Positions 11,026 through 21,542 of a stretch of 64,000 bases of DNA are shown in pieces. Within the stretch, counting starts at the first letter, position 1, and the number at the start of each line of letters is the position of its first letter. The stretch spans positions 2,745,501 to 2,809,500 of the forward strand of contig NZ_CP132543.1 in the NCBI RefSeq assembly GCF_030845195.1. The letters are read 5' to 3'. The DNA comes from Sanyastnella coralliicola. Its GTDB lineage: Bacteria; Bacteroidota; Bacteroidia; Flavobacteriales_D; Sanyastnellaceae. The notes under the pieces were generated by a model that searched no databases, had not been told where the DNA came from, and saw nothing but the letters and a program-made list of their open reading frames with translations. The translations under genes and the position numbers were made by a program.

Positions 11026-12384
11026 TTAAAACGATGCTGCTCCAGTATTCACCGGAGAGTTTTCTCGTCCTCTTAATTTTCCTGACTTCATCAGACCATC
11101 GTAGTGACGGCTCAGTAGGTAACTCTCGATCTGTTGTAGTGTATCAAGGATAACACCTACCATGATCAACAGCGACGTACCTCCGAAGAAGTAAGAGAAT
11201 GTTTGCGCGTGTGTCAAACCAAGATTCAACACAATGGCCGGCAAAATTGCAATTAATCCTAGGAATATGGAACCCGGAAGCGTAATTCTTGATAAAACTC
11301 CATCAAGAAAGTCCGCTGTTGCACGTCCAGGCTTCACTCCAGGAATGAAAGAACCTTGACGCTTAAGGTCATCCGCCATGTCTTTAGGACGAACTGTAAT
11401 TGCCGTGTAGAAGTAGGTAAACACTACGATCATCACGAAGAAGATCAGGTTGTACCACACTCCGTTGAAGTCAGAAAGCGCTAAAAGAACAGAGTTGCTC
11501 TGGAAGGCTTCTGTCTGCTGCATGTAAAGAGGCACGAACATAATCGCTTGAGCGAAGATGATCGGCATTACACCAGAAGAGTTCACTTTCAATGGAATGT
11601 AAGAACGCTGTCCTTCACCCAATGGCATGTGTGTTGGACCCGTTTGAATATTCTTTGCCATTTGAACTGGTACACGGCGAACCGCTTGTACCAATGCGAC
11701 GCAGGCCCCAATCACGATCAACAATGCTGCGATCTCAATAAGGAAGAAGTAGAACTTCACGTCATCAAGCAAGAATTCTTGAAGAATAGCTTGAGGGAAT
11801 GTAGCGATGATACCTACCATGATAAGTAGAGAAATACCGTTACCGATACCCTTGTCAGTAATCTTCTCACCTAGCCACATGATCAACAGTGTTGATGCAG
11901 TAAGGATCGTTACAGAAGAGAACCACCAGAAGCTATCTGCTTGAGGTACTGCTCCTGGAACACTAGCTACAGAAGAAGCTAGGTAACCTGGTGCTTGTAC
12001 CAATGTAATAGCGATAGTAAGGAAACGCGTCCACTGGCTGATCTTCTTACGTCCACTTTCTCCTTCACGCTGCAGTTTCTGTACAGAAGGTACTGCGATA
12101 GAAAGGAGCTGGATAATGATCGAAGCCGAGATGTACGGCATGATTCCCAAGGCGAAAATTGAAGCTCGGGTAAAGGCACCACCTGTGAAAAGGGTTAGGA
12201 TTTGACCTAGACCACCTCCACCGAGTGAATCCAATTGAGCTGCAAGCACGTCAGAGTTTACACCTGGTAGAACTACGAATGACCCCACACGGTAGATTAG
12301 AATAAATCCGAACGTGATCAAGATCTTCTTACGAAGTTCTTCGTGCTTAAAAATGTCCTGGAGTTTTGTGAAAATATTCTTCAT
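11026..12384 (-). CDS. secY: Preprotein translocase subunit SecY
   Basis: Channel-forming subunit of the SecYEG translocon in the inner membrane. 452 residues with about ten hydrophobic helices; signatures FALGIMPYISASIIIQLL near the N-terminal third and RPKDMADDLKRQGSFIPGVKPG in the cytoplasmic loop. Sits between rplO and map, the standard spc position. Confidence 0.98.
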   Translation of the reverse strand: MKNIFTKLQDIFKHEELRKKILITFGFILIYRVGSFVVLPGVNSDVLAAQLDSLGGGGLGQILTLFTGGAFTRASIFALGIMPYISASIIIQLLSIAVPSVQKLQREGESGRKKISQWTRFLTIAITLVQAPGYLASSVASVPGAVPQADSFWWFSSVTILTASTLLIMWLGEKITDKGIGNGISLLIMVGIIATFPQAILQEFLLDDVKFYFFLIEIAALLIVIGACVALVQAVRRVPVQMAKNIQTGPTHMPLGEGQRSYIPLKVNSSGVMPIIFAQAIMFVPLYMQQTEAFQSNSVLLALSDFNGVWYNLIFFVMIVVFTYFYTAITVRPKDMADDLKRQGSFIPGVKPGRATADFLDGVLSRITLPGSIFLGLIAILPAIVLNLGLTHAQTFSYFFGGTSLLIMVGVILDTLQQIESYLLSRHYDGLMKSGKLRGRENSPVNTGAASF

Positions 12385-12395
12385 GCCGTAGAGGA

Positions 12396-12842
12396 TTAAA
12401 GTGTTGTTACTGTTCCGCCTTTCTCTTCGATTGCCTTTTGAGCAGACGTAGAGAATTTATGTGCTGTAACGTTCACTTTGGCATTTAGTTCCCCTCGACC
12501 TAGGATCTTCACTAGATCTTTCTTTCCAGCTAGACCGTTTTCAACGAGAATTTCAGGAGTGATCGTATCAAGACCTTTCTCGTCTACAAGTGCTTGAATC
12601 GTATCTACGTTGATACCCTTGTATTCAACGCGGTTACGGTTCTTGAATCCGAACTTAGGTACACGACGCTGTAGAGGCATCTGTCCACCCTCGAATCCGA
12701 TCTTAGACTTGTATCCAGAACGAGATTTAGCTCCTTTGTGACCGCGGGTAGAAGTTCCTCCGTGACCGGATCCTTCACCTCGACCAACTCGCTTGCGCTT
12801 TTTGACTGAGCCTTGCGCTGGCTTAAGGTTATGCAATTCCAT
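12396..12842 (-). CDS. rplO: 50S ribosomal protein L15
   Basis: Assembly protein of the large subunit. 148 residues; glycine/arginine-rich N-terminus (GRGEGSGHGGTSTRGHKGAK) and FEGGQMPLQRRVPKFGFKNR are diagnostic. Twelve bases before secY. Confidence 0.98.
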   Translation of the reverse strand: MELHNLKPAQGSVKKRKRVGRGEGSGHGGTSTRGHKGAKSRSGYKSKIGFEGGQMPLQRRVPKFGFKNRNRVEYKGINVDTIQALVDEKGLDTITPEILVENGLAGKKDLVKILGRGELNAKVNVTAHKFSTSAQKAIEEKGGTVTTL

Positions 12843-12856
12843 GATAATGTATTTTC

Positions 12857-13036
12857 TTACTTCTGTTCAACTTTAAGAAGGTGGCTCACTTTGTTGATCA
12901 TTCCCATGATCTGTGGCGTTACTTCTTTCTCTACTGGTACGTTCAGCTTCTTCAATCCAAGCGCTTTGATAGTATCCTTCTGACGCTTAGGACGGTTGAT
13001 TGTGCTACGTACTTGAGTAATGATCACTTTTGCCAT
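12857..13036 (-). CDS. rpmD: 50S ribosomal protein L30
   Basis: 59-residue large-subunit protein read directly from the gap between rpsE and rplO: begins [20 protein letters not shown] and ends [10 protein letters not shown]. The fold pattern (ITQVRSTI, then [14 protein letters not shown]) is typical. Position rpsE-rpmD-rplO is canonical. Confidence 0.97.
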   Translation of the reverse strand: MAKVIITQVRSTINRPKRQKDTIKALGLKKLNVPVEKEVTPQIMGMINKVSHLLKVEQK

Positions 13037-13046
13037 GACTCTTGTA

Positions 13047-13562
13047 TTATCCGTTAAATACTTTACTCACTGAAATTCCGCGAAGATCGGCAATTTCTGA
13101 CGCATCACGAAGTTCACTAAGCGCAGTAAAAGTTGCCTTCACTACGTTGTGAGGGTTTGACGAACCTAGAGACTTTGCAAGTACGTTTTTGATACCTGCA
13201 CTCTCAAGTACTGCACGCATTGCACCACCTGCGATTACTCCTGTACCAGGAGAAGCTGGCTTCACCAACACTCGTGCACCACCGTAAGCAGCACGCTGTG
13301 AGTGAGGGATCGTACCTTTAATAAGCGGCACCTTGATTAGGTTCTTCTTCGCATCGTCGATCCCTTTCTGGATCGCAGTTGTTACTTCTTTCGCCTTTCC
13401 TAGACCGTGACCAACAACTCCACTCTCATCACCTACGACAACGATCGCACTGAAGCTGAATGTACGTCCACCCTTCGTTACTTTAGTAACACGGTTGATT
13501 CCTACTAGGCGGTCTTTAAGCTCAATATCAGTCGAGCGTACGGAACGTAATTTCTCTGCCAT
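13047..13562 (-). CDS. rpsE: 30S ribosomal protein S5
   Basis: Small-subunit protein at the mRNA entry site, linked to decoding accuracy. 171 residues: double-stranded RNA-binding N-domain ([40 protein letters not shown]) and C-domain [20 protein letters not shown] with [12 protein letters not shown]. Ten bases before rpmD. Confidence 0.98.
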   Translation of the reverse strand: MAEKLRSVRSTDIELKDRLVGINRVTKVTKGGRTFSFSAIVVVGDESGVVGHGLGKAKEVTTAIQKGIDDAKKNLIKVPLIKGTIPHSQRAAYGGARVLVKPASPGTGVIAGGAMRAVLESAGIKNVLAKSLGSSNPHNVVKATFTALSELRDASEIADLRGISVSKVFNG

Positions 13563-13567
13563 AATTC

Positions 13568-13921
13568 TTAGAATTGGAGCCCTCCTTCACGAGCAGCTTC
13601 TGCAAGTTTCTGAATACGACCGTGGTAGATGTAACCGTTACGATCGAATACTACTGTTTCAACACCAGCAGACTTAGCTGCTTCAGCGATTGCTTTTCCA
13701 ACCATCGTCGCCTGCTCGTTTTTAGGCACTGATTGTGCTTCAGTCATCTTTACAGATGAAGCAGCAGCCAATGTCTTTCCAGACGTATCATCAATGATCT
13801 GAGCGTAGATCTGCTTGTTTGAACGGAAAACTGAAAGACGTGGCTTCTCAGCAGTTCCGTTAAGCTTCCCGCGTACACGGGTCTTGATGCGGATTCTTTT
13901 TTCTCGTTTAGAAAGTCCCAT
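13568..13921 (-). CDS. rplR: 50S ribosomal protein L18
   Basis: Binds 5S rRNA with L5 in the central protuberance. 117 residues, basic N-terminus ([20 protein letters not shown]) then [15 protein letters not shown] and C-terminal [19 protein letters not shown]. Five bases before rpsE. Confidence 0.98.
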   Translation of the reverse strand: MGLSKREKRIRIKTRVRGKLNGTAEKPRLSVFRSNKQIYAQIIDDTSGKTLAAASSVKMTEAQSVPKNEQATMVGKAIAEAAKSAGVETVVFDRNGYIYHGRIQKLAEAAREGGLQF

Positions 13922-13927
13922 GACCTC

Positions 13928-14485
13928 TTATTTTTTAGCCGCAGCTTTACCAGCCTTACGACGAATGTGTTCTCCTTTGTATCTAACTCCTTTTCCTTTG
14001 TAAGGCTCAGGCTTACGTAGTGAGCGGATCTTCGCAGCAACCTGTCCGATCAACTGCTTATCGTGACTCTCAAGAGTAACGATTGGGTTTTGTCCTTTCA
14101 CTGTTTCAGCGACAACCTTAACTTCAGGAGCCAATTCCATAACGATAGGGTGGCTGTATCCAAGAGCAAGCTCTAGGCGTTGACCAGCAGTCTTCGCACG
14201 GTAACCTACACCTACAAGCTCGAGTTCGATCTTGTAACCTTGAGTTACACCTTCCACCATATTGTTGATCAATGCGCGGTAAAGACCGTGCTTTGAACGA
14301 ATATCTTTATCGTCATTTGGACGCTCTAGTGTGAGCTCACCCTCCTCAACCTTCAGTGTGATCACTGGGTCAATTTCTTGAGTTAACTCGCCTTTTGGTC
14401 CTTTTACCGTAACTACATTGTTGTCGTCGATTTTAATCTCAACGCCGTCTTTAATAGTTACAGGTGCTTTTCCTACACGTGACAT
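13928..14485 (-). CDS. rplF: 50S ribosomal protein L6
   Basis: Binds 23S rRNA near the factor-binding site. 185 residues, two repeated alpha/beta domains; C-terminal signature KPEPYKGKGVRYKGEHIRRK with a KAGKAAAKK tail. Six bases before rplR. Confidence 0.98.
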   Translation of the reverse strand: MSRVGKAPVTIKDGVEIKIDDNNVVTVKGPKGELTQEIDPVITLKVEEGELTLERPNDDKDIRSKHGLYRALINNMVEGVTQGYKIELELVGVGYRAKTAGQRLELALGYSHPIVMELAPEVKVVAETVKGQNPIVTLESHDKQLIGQVAAKIRSLRKPEPYKGKGVRYKGEHIRRKAGKAAAKK

Positions 14486-14503
14486 CTTAGTAGCTTCTTC
14501 TAA

Positions 14504-14902
14504 TTAATAAACATAGCATAGCACCTCTCCTCCGACATTCAGCTTACGAGCTTCTTTGTCAGTGATCACGCCACGTGAAGTAGAGAGGATCGAAATTCCT
14601 AGTCCGTTCAAAACGCGAGGAAGGCCATCAGCCCCTGCGTACTTACGAAGACCAGGCTTAGATACGCGCTGGATCTCAGTAATTGCTGGACGCTTAGTTT
14701 TCGGGTGGTATTTCAAAGCGATCTTGATCTTTCCTTGAACTTCGTCATCCATGAACTTGTAGTTTAGGATGTATCCTTTATCAAAGAGGATCTTGGTCAT
14801 TTCCTTCTTCAAGTTAGAAGCAGGAATTTCAACCACTTTATGACGCGCCATTTGTGCGTTACGAATGCGCGTTAAGTAATCTGCGATTGGATCTGTGTAC
14901 AT
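14504..14902 (-). CDS. rpsH: 30S ribosomal protein S8
   Basis: Central-domain 16S rRNA-binding protein; in other bacteria it also represses the spc operon through the rplE region. 132 residues: [20 protein letters not shown] start and [20 protein letters not shown] near the end. Lies between rpsN and rplF. Confidence 0.98.
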   Translation of the reverse strand: MYTDPIADYLTRIRNAQMARHKVVEIPASNLKKEMTKILFDKGYILNYKFMDDEVQGKIKIALKYHPKTKRPAITEIQRVSKPGLRKYAGADGLPRVLNGLGISILSTSRGVITDKEARKLNVGGEVLCYVY

Positions 14903-14920
14903 AACTCTTGCTTCTCTTGA

Positions 14921-15190
14921 TTACCAGCTTGCTTTCTTTACCCCAGGGATCATTCCTGAGTTTGCCATTTTACGGAAAGTCACACGTGAGATTCCGAATT
15001 GACGCATGTATCCACGAGGGCGGCCTGTTAGGCTGCAACGATTGCGAAGACGTACGTAAGATGAGTTCTTAGGTAGCTTCTGTAGCGCATCCCAATCACC
15101 AGCTTCTTTCAAAGCTGCGCGTTTCTCTGCGTAACGAGCAACAAGCTTCTGACGCTTACGCTCACGGGCTTTCATTGATTCCTTAGCCAT
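14921..15190 (-). CDS. rpsN: 30S ribosomal protein S14, zinc-free long form
   Basis: Head protein near the A site. 89 residues with [20 protein letters not shown] and [21 protein letters not shown]. It lacks the CxxC zinc pairs of the 61-residue form and has the longer N-terminal helix, so it is the zinc-independent type. Three bases after rplE. Confidence 0.98.
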   Translation of the reverse strand: MAKESMKARERKRQKLVARYAEKRAALKEAGDWDALQKLPKNSSYVRLRNRCSLTGRPRGYMRQFGISRVTFRKMANSGMIPGVKKASW

Positions 15191-15193
15191 ACC

Positions 15194-15745
15194 CTAGTTC
15201 TTTGAGAATGGGAAACCGAACGCTGAAAGCAAAGCTTTTGCTTCCTCATCTGTGTTAGCAGATGTTACGATCGTAATGTCCATTCCGTTGATGTACTTAG
15301 TTTTATCAATATCAATCTCCGGGAAGATGATCTGTTCTTTAATTCCGAAAGTGAAGTTCCCACGTCCGTCGAATCCTTTTGGACGAATTCCCTGGAAGTC
15401 ACGAGTACGTGGTAGGGAAACCGCGATCAAACGATCTAGGAATTCGTACATCTGCTCACGACGTAGTGTTACGCGTGCACCGATTGGCATTCCTTTACGG
15501 AGTTTGAAGTTGGAAATATCTTTCGTCGAGTACGTTGGTACTGCGCGTTGACCTGCGATCTGAGACATCTCTTCAACCGCGATATCAACCATTTTCTTAT
15601 CTGCCACAGCCTTTCCAAGACCTTGGTTCAAACAGACCTTCATGATCTTAGGAACCTGCATAGGAGTCTTGTACTCGAACTGGTCAGTCAACTGCTTAAT
15701 GACCTCGTCTTTATACAGCTTTTGTAGTCTAGGTGTGTAGCTCAT
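15194..15745 (-). CDS. rplE: 50S ribosomal protein L5
   Basis: Carries 5S rRNA into the central protuberance and contacts the P-site tRNA. 183 residues from ATG at 15745 ([12 protein letters not shown]); a GTG one codon earlier (15748) is possible. I prefer the ATG because it forms the TGATG stop-start overlap with rplX. Signatures: [35 protein letters not shown] and [18 protein letters not shown]. Confidence 0.97.
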   Translation of the reverse strand: MSYTPRLQKLYKDEVIKQLTDQFEYKTPMQVPKIMKVCLNQGLGKAVADKKMVDIAVEEMSQIAGQRAVPTYSTKDISNFKLRKGMPIGARVTLRREQMYEFLDRLIAVSLPRTRDFQGIRPKGFDGRGNFTFGIKEQIIFPEIDIDKTKYINGMDITIVTSANTDEEAKALLSAFGFPFSKN

Positions 15746-16071
15746 CACTTAATCTCCTCATTTGACTTTTTAGAGTAGCGAACGAGCTTTCCGTTGTCAG
15801 CACGACGACGTCCAACACGAGTTGCGTTACCCTGATTATCAATAACCATCACATTTGAGATGTGGATTCCAGCTTCACGCTCGATCACACCACCTTGTGG
15901 GTTGGTTGCACTTGGTTTAACGTGACGAGTGATCATATTCACTCCTTCGATCACAACGCGATCTTTTGCTTTGATCACTTCTTTAACAGTGCCTTCCTTG
16001 CCTTTGTGCTCTCCAGCAAGAACCTTCACTTGGTCACCCTTTTTTACTTTATGACGCTTGTCCATGATCAA
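15745..16071 (-). CDS. rplX: 50S ribosomal protein L24
   Basis: Early assembly protein next to the tunnel exit. 108 residues with the KOW motif [20 protein letters not shown] and [23 protein letters not shown] at 16071 (MIMDKRHK); the second Met at 16065 is an alternative start. Stop overlaps the rplE start by one base. Confidence 0.97.
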   Translation of the reverse strand: MIMDKRHKVKKGDQVKVLAGEHKGKEGTVKEVIKAKDRVVIEGVNMITRHVKPSATNPQGGVIEREAGIHISNVMVIDNQGNATRVGRRRADNGKLVRYSKKSNEEIK

Positions 16072-16075
16072 TCAA

Positions 16076-16444
16076 TTACAACACCTCTGGTGCCAGTGAA
16101 ACAATCTTCATGTAACTCTTCTCACGAAGCTCACGAGCGACAGGTCCGAAAATACGAGTACCTCTCATCTCACCAGCCTGGTTCAGAAGAACCACTGCGT
16201 TATCATCGAAGCGGATATAGCTTCCGTCTGCGCGACGCACTTCTTTACGTGTGCGAACGACAACAGCTTTAGAAACAGTTCCCTTCTTTACGTTCCCAGA
16301 AGGGCTTGCATCTTTTACGGTCACAACGATCTTATCGCCAATACTCGCATAGCGGCGGCGAGTTCCGCCAAGCACTCTGATACACAGCGCTTCTTTCGCA
16401 CCGCTGTTATCAGCTACTTTCATTCGGCTTTCTTGTTGTATCAT
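16076..16444 (-). CDS. rplN: 50S ribosomal protein L14
   Basis: Sits at the subunit interface (bridge B8). 122 residues, the standard length: [38 protein letters not shown] and [20 protein letters not shown]. Four bases before rplX. Confidence 0.98.
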   Translation of the reverse strand: MIQQESRMKVADNSGAKEALCIRVLGGTRRRYASIGDKIVVTVKDASPSGNVKKGTVSKAVVVRTRKEVRRADGSYIRFDDNAVVLLNQAGEMRGTRIFGPVARELREKSYMKIVSLAPEVL

Positions 16445-16468
16445 CGTTCTATTTGTTAATGATCTGGA

Positions 16469-16726
16469 TTACTTCGCGCGCTCCATGATCTCAACCAGTC
16501 TCCAGCGCTTGTTTTTGCTGATAGGACGGGTCTCCATAATTTTTACCTTATCTCCAATGTTACACTCTTGACCTTCGTCGTGTGCAACAAACTTCTTCGT
16601 AGACTTGATGAACTTACCATACTTGGCATGCTTCATCTTACGCTCAACGCTTACTACGATTGACTTCTCCATCTTGTTAGAAGTCACCACGCCGATACGC
16701 TCTTTTCTAAGATTACGAGTCTCCAT
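16469..16726 (-). CDS. rpsQ: 30S ribosomal protein S17
   Basis: OB-fold 16S rRNA-binding protein. 85 residues: [20 protein letters not shown] then [20 protein letters not shown] and [20 protein letters not shown]. Between rpmC and rplN. Confidence 0.98.
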   Translation of the reverse strand: METRNLRKERIGVVTSNKMEKSIVVSVERKMKHAKYGKFIKSTKKFVAHDEGQECNIGDKVKIMETRPISKNKRWRLVEIMERAK

Positions 16727-16736
16727 AACTTATACT

Positions 16737-16928
16737 TTAGGCCTTCTTGCGAGCGCTTAGCTCAGTTAGGAGGCGTGCAATGTCTTTTTTCTTTGAACTC
16801 AGAATATTCGCGTCTTCCAACCCAGCAATTGAGTGATTGAAACGCAGCTTGCTCAATTCTTCGCGAGCCACCTGGATGCGTTCTGCTAGATCCAAGTCTG
16901 AGAGCTGTTTGATTTCTTCCATCTTCAT
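16737..16928 (-). CDS. rpmC: 50S ribosomal protein L29
   Basis: Two-helix protein at the tunnel exit, docking site for signal-recognition particle and trigger factor. 63 residues; REELSKLRFNHSIAGLEDAN is the conserved stretch. An ATG two codons downstream (MEEIKQLS) is an equally plausible start. Confidence 0.96.
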   Translation of the reverse strand: MKMEEIKQLSDLDLAERIQVAREELSKLRFNHSIAGLEDANILSSKKKDIARLLTELSARKKA

Positions 16929-16939
16929 CTTTACGCGGA

Positions 16940-17359
16940 TTATTCTGTGTAATCAGGACGAACAACGAACTTGGTGCGCACTGGAAGTTTTTGTGCTGCT
17001 AGACGCAGACCTTCTTGTGCAACTGCCAACGGCACACCGTCGATCTCAAACATGATACGTCCAGGCTTTACCACTGCTACCCAGTGGCTAGGAGCACCCT
17101 TACCTTTACCCATACGTACCTCAGCCGGCTTCGACGTAATTGGTTTGTCTGGGAAGATGCGGATCCACACTTTACCTTCACGCTTCATGTAACGTGTCAA
17201 TGCAATACGTGCTGACTCGATCTGACGAGAGGTTATGAAGCCTTCGTCTGTTGACTTGATCGCAAACGATCCGAATGCAATCGTAGAACCGCGCTGCGCC
17301 ATTCCACGAATGCGGCCCTTCTGCATTTTGCGGAATTTTGTCCTTTTCGGCTGTAACAT
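16940..17359 (-). CDS. rplP: 50S ribosomal protein L16
   Basis: Positions A-site tRNA on the large subunit. 139 residues: [40 protein letters not shown] and [20 protein letters not shown]. Between rpsC and rpmC. Confidence 0.98.
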   Translation of the reverse strand: MLQPKRTKFRKMQKGRIRGMAQRGSTIAFGSFAIKSTDEGFITSRQIESARIALTRYMKREGKVWIRIFPDKPITSKPAEVRMGKGKGAPSHWVAVVKPGRIMFEIDGVPLAVAQEGLRLAAQKLPVRTKFVVRPDYTE

Positions 17360-17379
17360 CGTTCCTTACTTTATCAATT

Positions 17380-18099
17380 TTACTTACGACGACGACGACG
17401 TCCCTGCTGATCGCCTGAACCTCCGGCACCGCCTCGCTTATTTTTCATTCCTGCTGTTGGGCTTAGGTCACGCTTACCGTAAACCTCCCCACGACAGATC
17501 CATACTTTAATTCCGATACGACCGTATGTCGTGTGTGCTTCAGACAATGCGTAATCGATATCTGCACGGAATGTGTGTAGTGGCACACGTCCGTCCATGT
17601 ATGTCTCTGTACGCGCCATCTCTGCCCCGTTCAAACGTCCAGAGATCGTTACTTTGATCCCTTCCGCTCCCATACGCATAGTACCGGCAACTGCCATCTT
17701 GATCGCACGACGGAAAGAGATACGTGCTTCGATCTGACGAGCAATGCTGTCAGCTACTAGCTTCGCATCCAATTCTGGGCGCTTGATCTCGAAGATGTTG
17801 ATTTGAACTTCCTTTCCAGTTAGTTTCTTCAACTCTTCTTTTAGCTTATCTACTTCTGATCCTCCTTTACCGATGATCACACCCGGACGAGCTGTCTGGA
17901 TTGTCACAGTAACGAGCTTCAGTGTGCGCTCAATAATGATCTTAGAAACGCTAGCCTTACGCAGACGTGCGTTTAGGTAACGACGGATACGATCATCTTC
18001 TTCGATCTTATCTGCGTAATTGTTACCTCCGTACCAGTTTGAGTCCCATCCGCGGATGAACCCTAGACGATTACCTATTGGATTGGTCTTCTGTCCCAT
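17380..18099 (-). CDS. rpsC: 30S ribosomal protein S3
   Basis: Forms the mRNA entry tunnel with S4 and S5. 239 residues: [22 protein letters not shown] domain [20 protein letters not shown] and C-terminal [20 protein letters not shown], then a Gly/Arg/Lys-rich tail ending GRRRRRK. Confidence 0.98.
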   Translation of the reverse strand: MGQKTNPIGNRLGFIRGWDSNWYGGNNYADKIEEDDRIRRYLNARLRKASVSKIIIERTLKLVTVTIQTARPGVIIGKGGSEVDKLKEELKKLTGKEVQINIFEIKRPELDAKLVADSIARQIEARISFRRAIKMAVAGTMRMGAEGIKVTISGRLNGAEMARTETYMDGRVPLHTFRADIDYALSEAHTTYGRIGIKVWICRGEVYGKRDLSPTAGMKNKRGGAGGSGDQQGRRRRRK

Positions 18100-18108
18100 T
18101 TCTAATTC

Positions 18109-18504
18109 TTATTTGGCGCTATCTACAATAATAGTTACGTGGTTCGAACGCTTGCGAATGCGGTGCGCTCGTCCCTGTGGTGCTGGGCGAAGACGCTTCA
18201 GCATACGTGCACTGTCTACACGGATCTCGCTTACAACAAGATTCGCTTCCTCAGGACGATCTCCTTCGTTCTTTGCTTCCCAGTTCGCAATAGCGCTACG
18301 AAGCAACTTCTCGAGGCGGTTCGACGCATCCTGCTTGCTGAACTTCAAAATGTTCAGCGCGTGGAATACATCTTTACCACGGATCGTATCTGCTACGATT
18401 CGCATCTTACGGGGTGATGTAGGGCAGTTGTTCAGCTTCGCGAACGCAACGTTCTTGCGCTCTTCCTTAAGCCTCTCTGCCATCAAGTGTTTTCTCTTAC
18501 CCAT
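18109..18504 (-). CDS. rplV: 50S ribosomal protein L22
   Basis: Lines the exit tunnel; its beta-hairpin is the macrolide-associated loop. 131 residues: [20 protein letters not shown] and [20 protein letters not shown], the hairpin, followed by HVTIIVDS. Ten bases before rpsC. Confidence 0.98.
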   Translation of the reverse strand: MGKRKHLMAERLKEERKNVAFAKLNNCPTSPRKMRIVADTIRGKDVFHALNILKFSKQDASNRLEKLLRSAIANWEAKNEGDRPEEANLVVSEIRVDSARMLKRLRPAPQGRAHRIRKRSNHVTIIVDSAK

Positions 18505-18528
18505 GAGTACTGTCTTTGTCGTAATGGA

Positions 18529-18810
18529 TTAACGTCTACCCTTATCCTTCTTGTTACCGCCGTGTCCACGGAAAGTACGTGTCGGAGAGAACTCTCCAAG
18601 CTTGTGTCCTACCATGTTCTCTGTAACGTATACAGGGATAAACTGACGCCCGTTGTGTACTGCAATCGTTAGTCCAACGAAATCTGGTGTGATCGTACTA
18701 GCACGAGACCATGTCTTGATCACAGACTTCTTACCTGAAGATTGCGCTTCTTCTACACGCTGTACCAGCTTGTAGTGTACGAATGGGGGTTTCTTTAATG
18801 AGCGAGCCAT
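18529..18810 (-). CDS. rpsS: 30S ribosomal protein S19
   Basis: Head protein that pairs with S13. 93 residues: [40 protein letters not shown] and [20 protein letters not shown]. Standard position after rplB. Confidence 0.98.
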   Translation of the reverse strand: MARSLKKPPFVHYKLVQRVEEAQSSGKKSVIKTWSRASTITPDFVGLTIAVHNGRQFIPVYVTENMVGHKLGEFSPTRTFRGHGGNKKDKGRR

Positions 18811-18818
18811 CGTTAATC

Positions 18819-19643
18819 TTATTTCTTACGACGTTCAATAATCAACTTATTCGAGTGCTTCTTCGGACGACGAGTCTTGTAACCCTTCGCTGGCATACCG
18901 TTACGGCTGCGTGGGTGACCTCCAGACTGGCGACCTTCACCACCACCCATTGGGTGATCTACCGGGTTCATAGCCACACCACGTACACGTGGGCGACGTC
19001 CAAGCCAGCGTGAGCGACCTGCTTTACCGGAAACCTGAAGGTTATGCTCCGAATTAGACACTGACCCGATCGTTGCCATACATGTCTGTAAGATCATGCG
19101 TGTTTCCCCTGAAGGAAGTTTAACGATCGCGTACTTTTTATCACGAGCATTCAGCTGTGCGTAGCTTCCTGCGCTGCGTGCAAGGATTCCTCCTTTCCCT
19201 GGGTACAACTCGATGTTGTGAATCACCGTACCCAATGGAATATCTGACAGGTACATTGCGTTTCCTACCTCTGGCTGGATCCCGCGTCCGCTGCTGATCT
19301 CTTGACCAACTTTTAGACCTTCAGGAGCCACGATGTAGCGCTTCTCTCCGTCTTTGTACTCTACAAGCGCAATACGTGCTGAACGGTTTGGATCGTACTC
19401 GATTGTCTGAACGATCGCAGGTACATCCTGCTTATCGCGTTTGAAATCGATGATACGGTAGCGACGCTTGTGACCACCTCCGCGGTAGCGCATCGTCATC
19501 TTACCAGTGTTGTTACGACCACCTGACTTCTTGATTGGTGCAAGAAGCGGCTTGTATGGCTTGTCAGTAGTAACGTCGTCAAATGAACTGATCACTTTGT
19601 GACGTTGCCCTGGAGTTATTGGTTTTAGCTTACGTAGTGCCAT
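18819..19643 (-). CDS. rplB: 50S ribosomal protein L2
   Basis: Essential for subunit joining and peptidyl-transferase structure. 274 residues with [17 protein letters not shown], the [20 protein letters not shown] core and the C-terminal [20 protein letters not shown]. The VDH pair matching catalytic-centre His229 of E. coli is kept; the following HPH is HPM. Downstream of rplW. Confidence 0.98.
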   Translation of the reverse strand: MALRKLKPITPGQRHKVISSFDDVTTDKPYKPLLAPIKKSGGRNNTGKMTMRYRGGGHKRRYRIIDFKRDKQDVPAIVQTIEYDPNRSARIALVEYKDGEKRYIVAPEGLKVGQEISSGRGIQPEVGNAMYLSDIPLGTVIHNIELYPGKGGILARSAGSYAQLNARDKKYAIVKLPSGETRMILQTCMATIGSVSNSEHNLQVSGKAGRSRWLGRRPRVRGVAMNPVDHPMGGGEGRQSGGHPRSRNGMPAKGYKTRRPKKHSNKLIIERRKK

Positions 19644-19657
19644 CCTAATTCCTCCTA

Positions 19658-19951
19658 TTAAATGTTATCGTAGAAATCGATCATGTCACCTTCTGCAAGC
19701 TGTACAATCGCTTTCTTGTATGAATTCGTTCTTCCAGTGACCATCCCAGCTTTCGTGTAACGTGAGCGCTTCTTACCATCAACATTGATAGTACGCACTG
19801 CTGTTACCTTCACTCCGTAAGATGATTCCACTGCCTTCTTGATCTCGATCTTGTTCGAACCTTGATCTACGATGAAACCGTAGCGGTTATACTTCTCAGC
19901 ATCTGCTGTAAGCTTCTCAGTGATCAATGGCTTAATAAGTACATTTTTCAT
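19658..19951 (-). CDS. rplW: 50S ribosomal protein L23
   Basis: Tunnel-exit protein that docks trigger factor. 97 residues: [40 protein letters not shown] and [20 protein letters not shown]. Between rplD and rplB. Confidence 0.98.
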   Translation of the reverse strand: MKNVLIKPLITEKLTADAEKYNRYGFIVDQGSNKIEIKKAVESSYGVKVTAVRTINVDGKKRSRYTKAGMVTGRTNSYKKAIVQLAEGDMIDFYDNI

Positions 19952-19959
19952 CGTCGTAA

Positions 19960-20586
19960 TTATTTAAGTTGATCCTGTACGAGCTCGTGTGCATTGCCCA
20001 CGAAGATCACGTTCTTACAATTCATGATATCGTATGTATTCAAGTCTGACGCAGCGCGCACATTGTGCTTCGCTAGGTTGCGTGATGACATGTATACATT
20101 GTTGTTGTAATCAGGTGTGACAACAAGTGTCTTCACATCTCCTACTTTCAAGCCATCCATAACTGACTGGAATGCTTTTGTCTTAGGAGCTTCCATCTCG
20201 ATCTTGTCTACTACCATGATCGCGTTCTCACGCGCCTTGTATGTTAGTGCTGACTTACGAGCTAGTTGCTTCACCTTCTTGTTCACTTTCTGGTTGTACG
20301 TACGTGGACGAGGTCCGAATACGCGACCACCACCGCGGAACAATGGGTTCTTGATGCTACCGGCACGTGCTGTACCAGTACCTTTCTGACGCTTGATCTT
20401 ACGCGTAGATCCTTTGATCTCTCCACGTTCTTTTGCCTTGTGCGTTCCCTGACGCTGTGCTGCCATGAAGGCCTTCACGTCTAGGTAGATCGCATGGTCG
20501 TTCGGCTCGATTCCGAATACCTCACTGTCAAGGGTTACTTTCTTCGAAGTAGCCTTTCCGTCTGTGCTATGTACCGTAACTTCCAT
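19960..20586 (-). CDS. rplD: 50S ribosomal protein L4
   Basis: Tunnel-constriction protein; in some bacteria it regulates the S10 operon. 208 residues with the long loop RKIKRQKGTGTARAGSIKNP and GGGRVFGPRPRTYNQKVNKK. One base separates it from rplC, suggesting coupled translation. Confidence 0.98.
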   Translation of the reverse strand: MEVTVHSTDGKATSKKVTLDSEVFGIEPNDHAIYLDVKAFMAAQRQGTHKAKERGEIKGSTRKIKRQKGTGTARAGSIKNPLFRGGGRVFGPRPRTYNQKVNKKVKQLARKSALTYKARENAIMVVDKIEMEAPKTKAFQSVMDGLKVGDVKTLVVTPDYNNNVYMSSRNLAKHNVRAASDLNTYDIMNCKNVIFVGNAHELVQDQLK

Positions 20587-20587
20587 C

Positions 20588-21208
20588 TTACTTGCGAATT
20601 ACAAGGGTTGAACCTTTGTGTCCTGGGACAGCGCCTTTAACGACCATCAATCCCTCTTCTGGCATCACCTTCATTACTTGAAGGTTCTCCACTGTGACAC
20701 GCTTATTTCCTGTCTGACCTGCCATGCGCATTCCCTTGAATACACGTGCTGGATCAGAAGCCGCACCAATCGAACCGGGTGCACGTAGGCGGTTGTGCTG
20801 ACCATGTGTCGCCTGACCAACTCCGGCAAATCCGTGGCGCTTAACAACACCCTGGAATCCTTTACCCTTACTGCGGCCGATCACAAATACAAAATCGCCT
20901 TCGTTAAATACTTCGTCAGCTTTCAGCTCGTCTCCCGCTTTAAGCTCACGGTCGAATCCTGTGAATTCAACCATTCTTTTCTTTGGTGACACTCCGGCTT
21001 TGTCGAAGTGACCCTTCATTGGCTTTGACGTGCGGTGATCAGCTTTATCACCCCATCCGAGCTGAACAGCTTCGTAACCGTCTTTCTCCAGGGTCTTGAC
21101 TTGCGTCACGACACAAGGACCAACTTCCAAAATTGTGCATGGGACATTTTTCCCAGAGGCATCGTAGATGCTGGTCATACCAATCTTTTTCCCTATGAGT
21201 CCTGGCAT
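20588..21208 (-). CDS. rplC: 50S ribosomal protein L3
   Basis: Early assembly protein reaching the peptidyl-transferase centre. 206 residues: [20 protein letters not shown], the central extension [20 protein letters not shown] and [20 protein letters not shown]. First large-subunit gene after rpsJ. Confidence 0.98.
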   Translation of the reverse strand: MPGLIGKKIGMTSIYDASGKNVPCTILEVGPCVVTQVKTLEKDGYEAVQLGWGDKADHRTSKPMKGHFDKAGVSPKKRMVEFTGFDRELKAGDELKADEVFNEGDFVFVIGRSKGKGFQGVVKRHGFAGVGQATHGQHNRLRAPGSIGAASDPARVFKGMRMAGQTGNKRVTVENLQVMKVMPEEGLMVVKGAVPGHKGSTLVIRK

Positions 21209-21225
21209 GGTACTACTTTATCTAA

Positions 21226-21531
21226 TTAAACTTTAATCTCTACTTCTACACCACTTGGTAGCTCAAGACGCATTAGTGCATCTACAGTCTTCGATGAAGA
21301 GCTGTAGATATCAAGCAAACGTTTGTAGCTTGATAGCTCGAACTGCTCACGTGATTTCTTATTCACGTGTGGTGAACGAAGAACTGTGTAAATGCGACGG
21401 TGTGTCGGCAGTGGAATTGGTCCACTGATCACAGCTCCTGTTGATTTTACAGTCTTAACGATCTTTTCAGCAGACTTGTCTACTAGGTTGTGATCGTACG
21501 ACTTTAATTTGATGCGAATCTTCTGCGCCAT
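21226..21531 (-). CDS. rpsJ: 30S ribosomal protein S10
   Basis: Head protein, also the transcription antitermination partner NusE. 101 residues: [40 protein letters not shown] and the conserved [18 protein letters not shown]. It follows fusA by 11 bases with no tuf between them, so the str and S10 clusters read on without a break. Confidence 0.98.
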   Translation of the reverse strand: MAQKIRIKLKSYDHNLVDKSAEKIVKTVKSTGAVISGPIPLPTHRRIYTVLRSPHVNKKSREQFELSSYKRLLDIYSSSSKTVDALMRLELPSGVEVEIKV

Positions 21532-21542
21532 TGTCTTTACAA

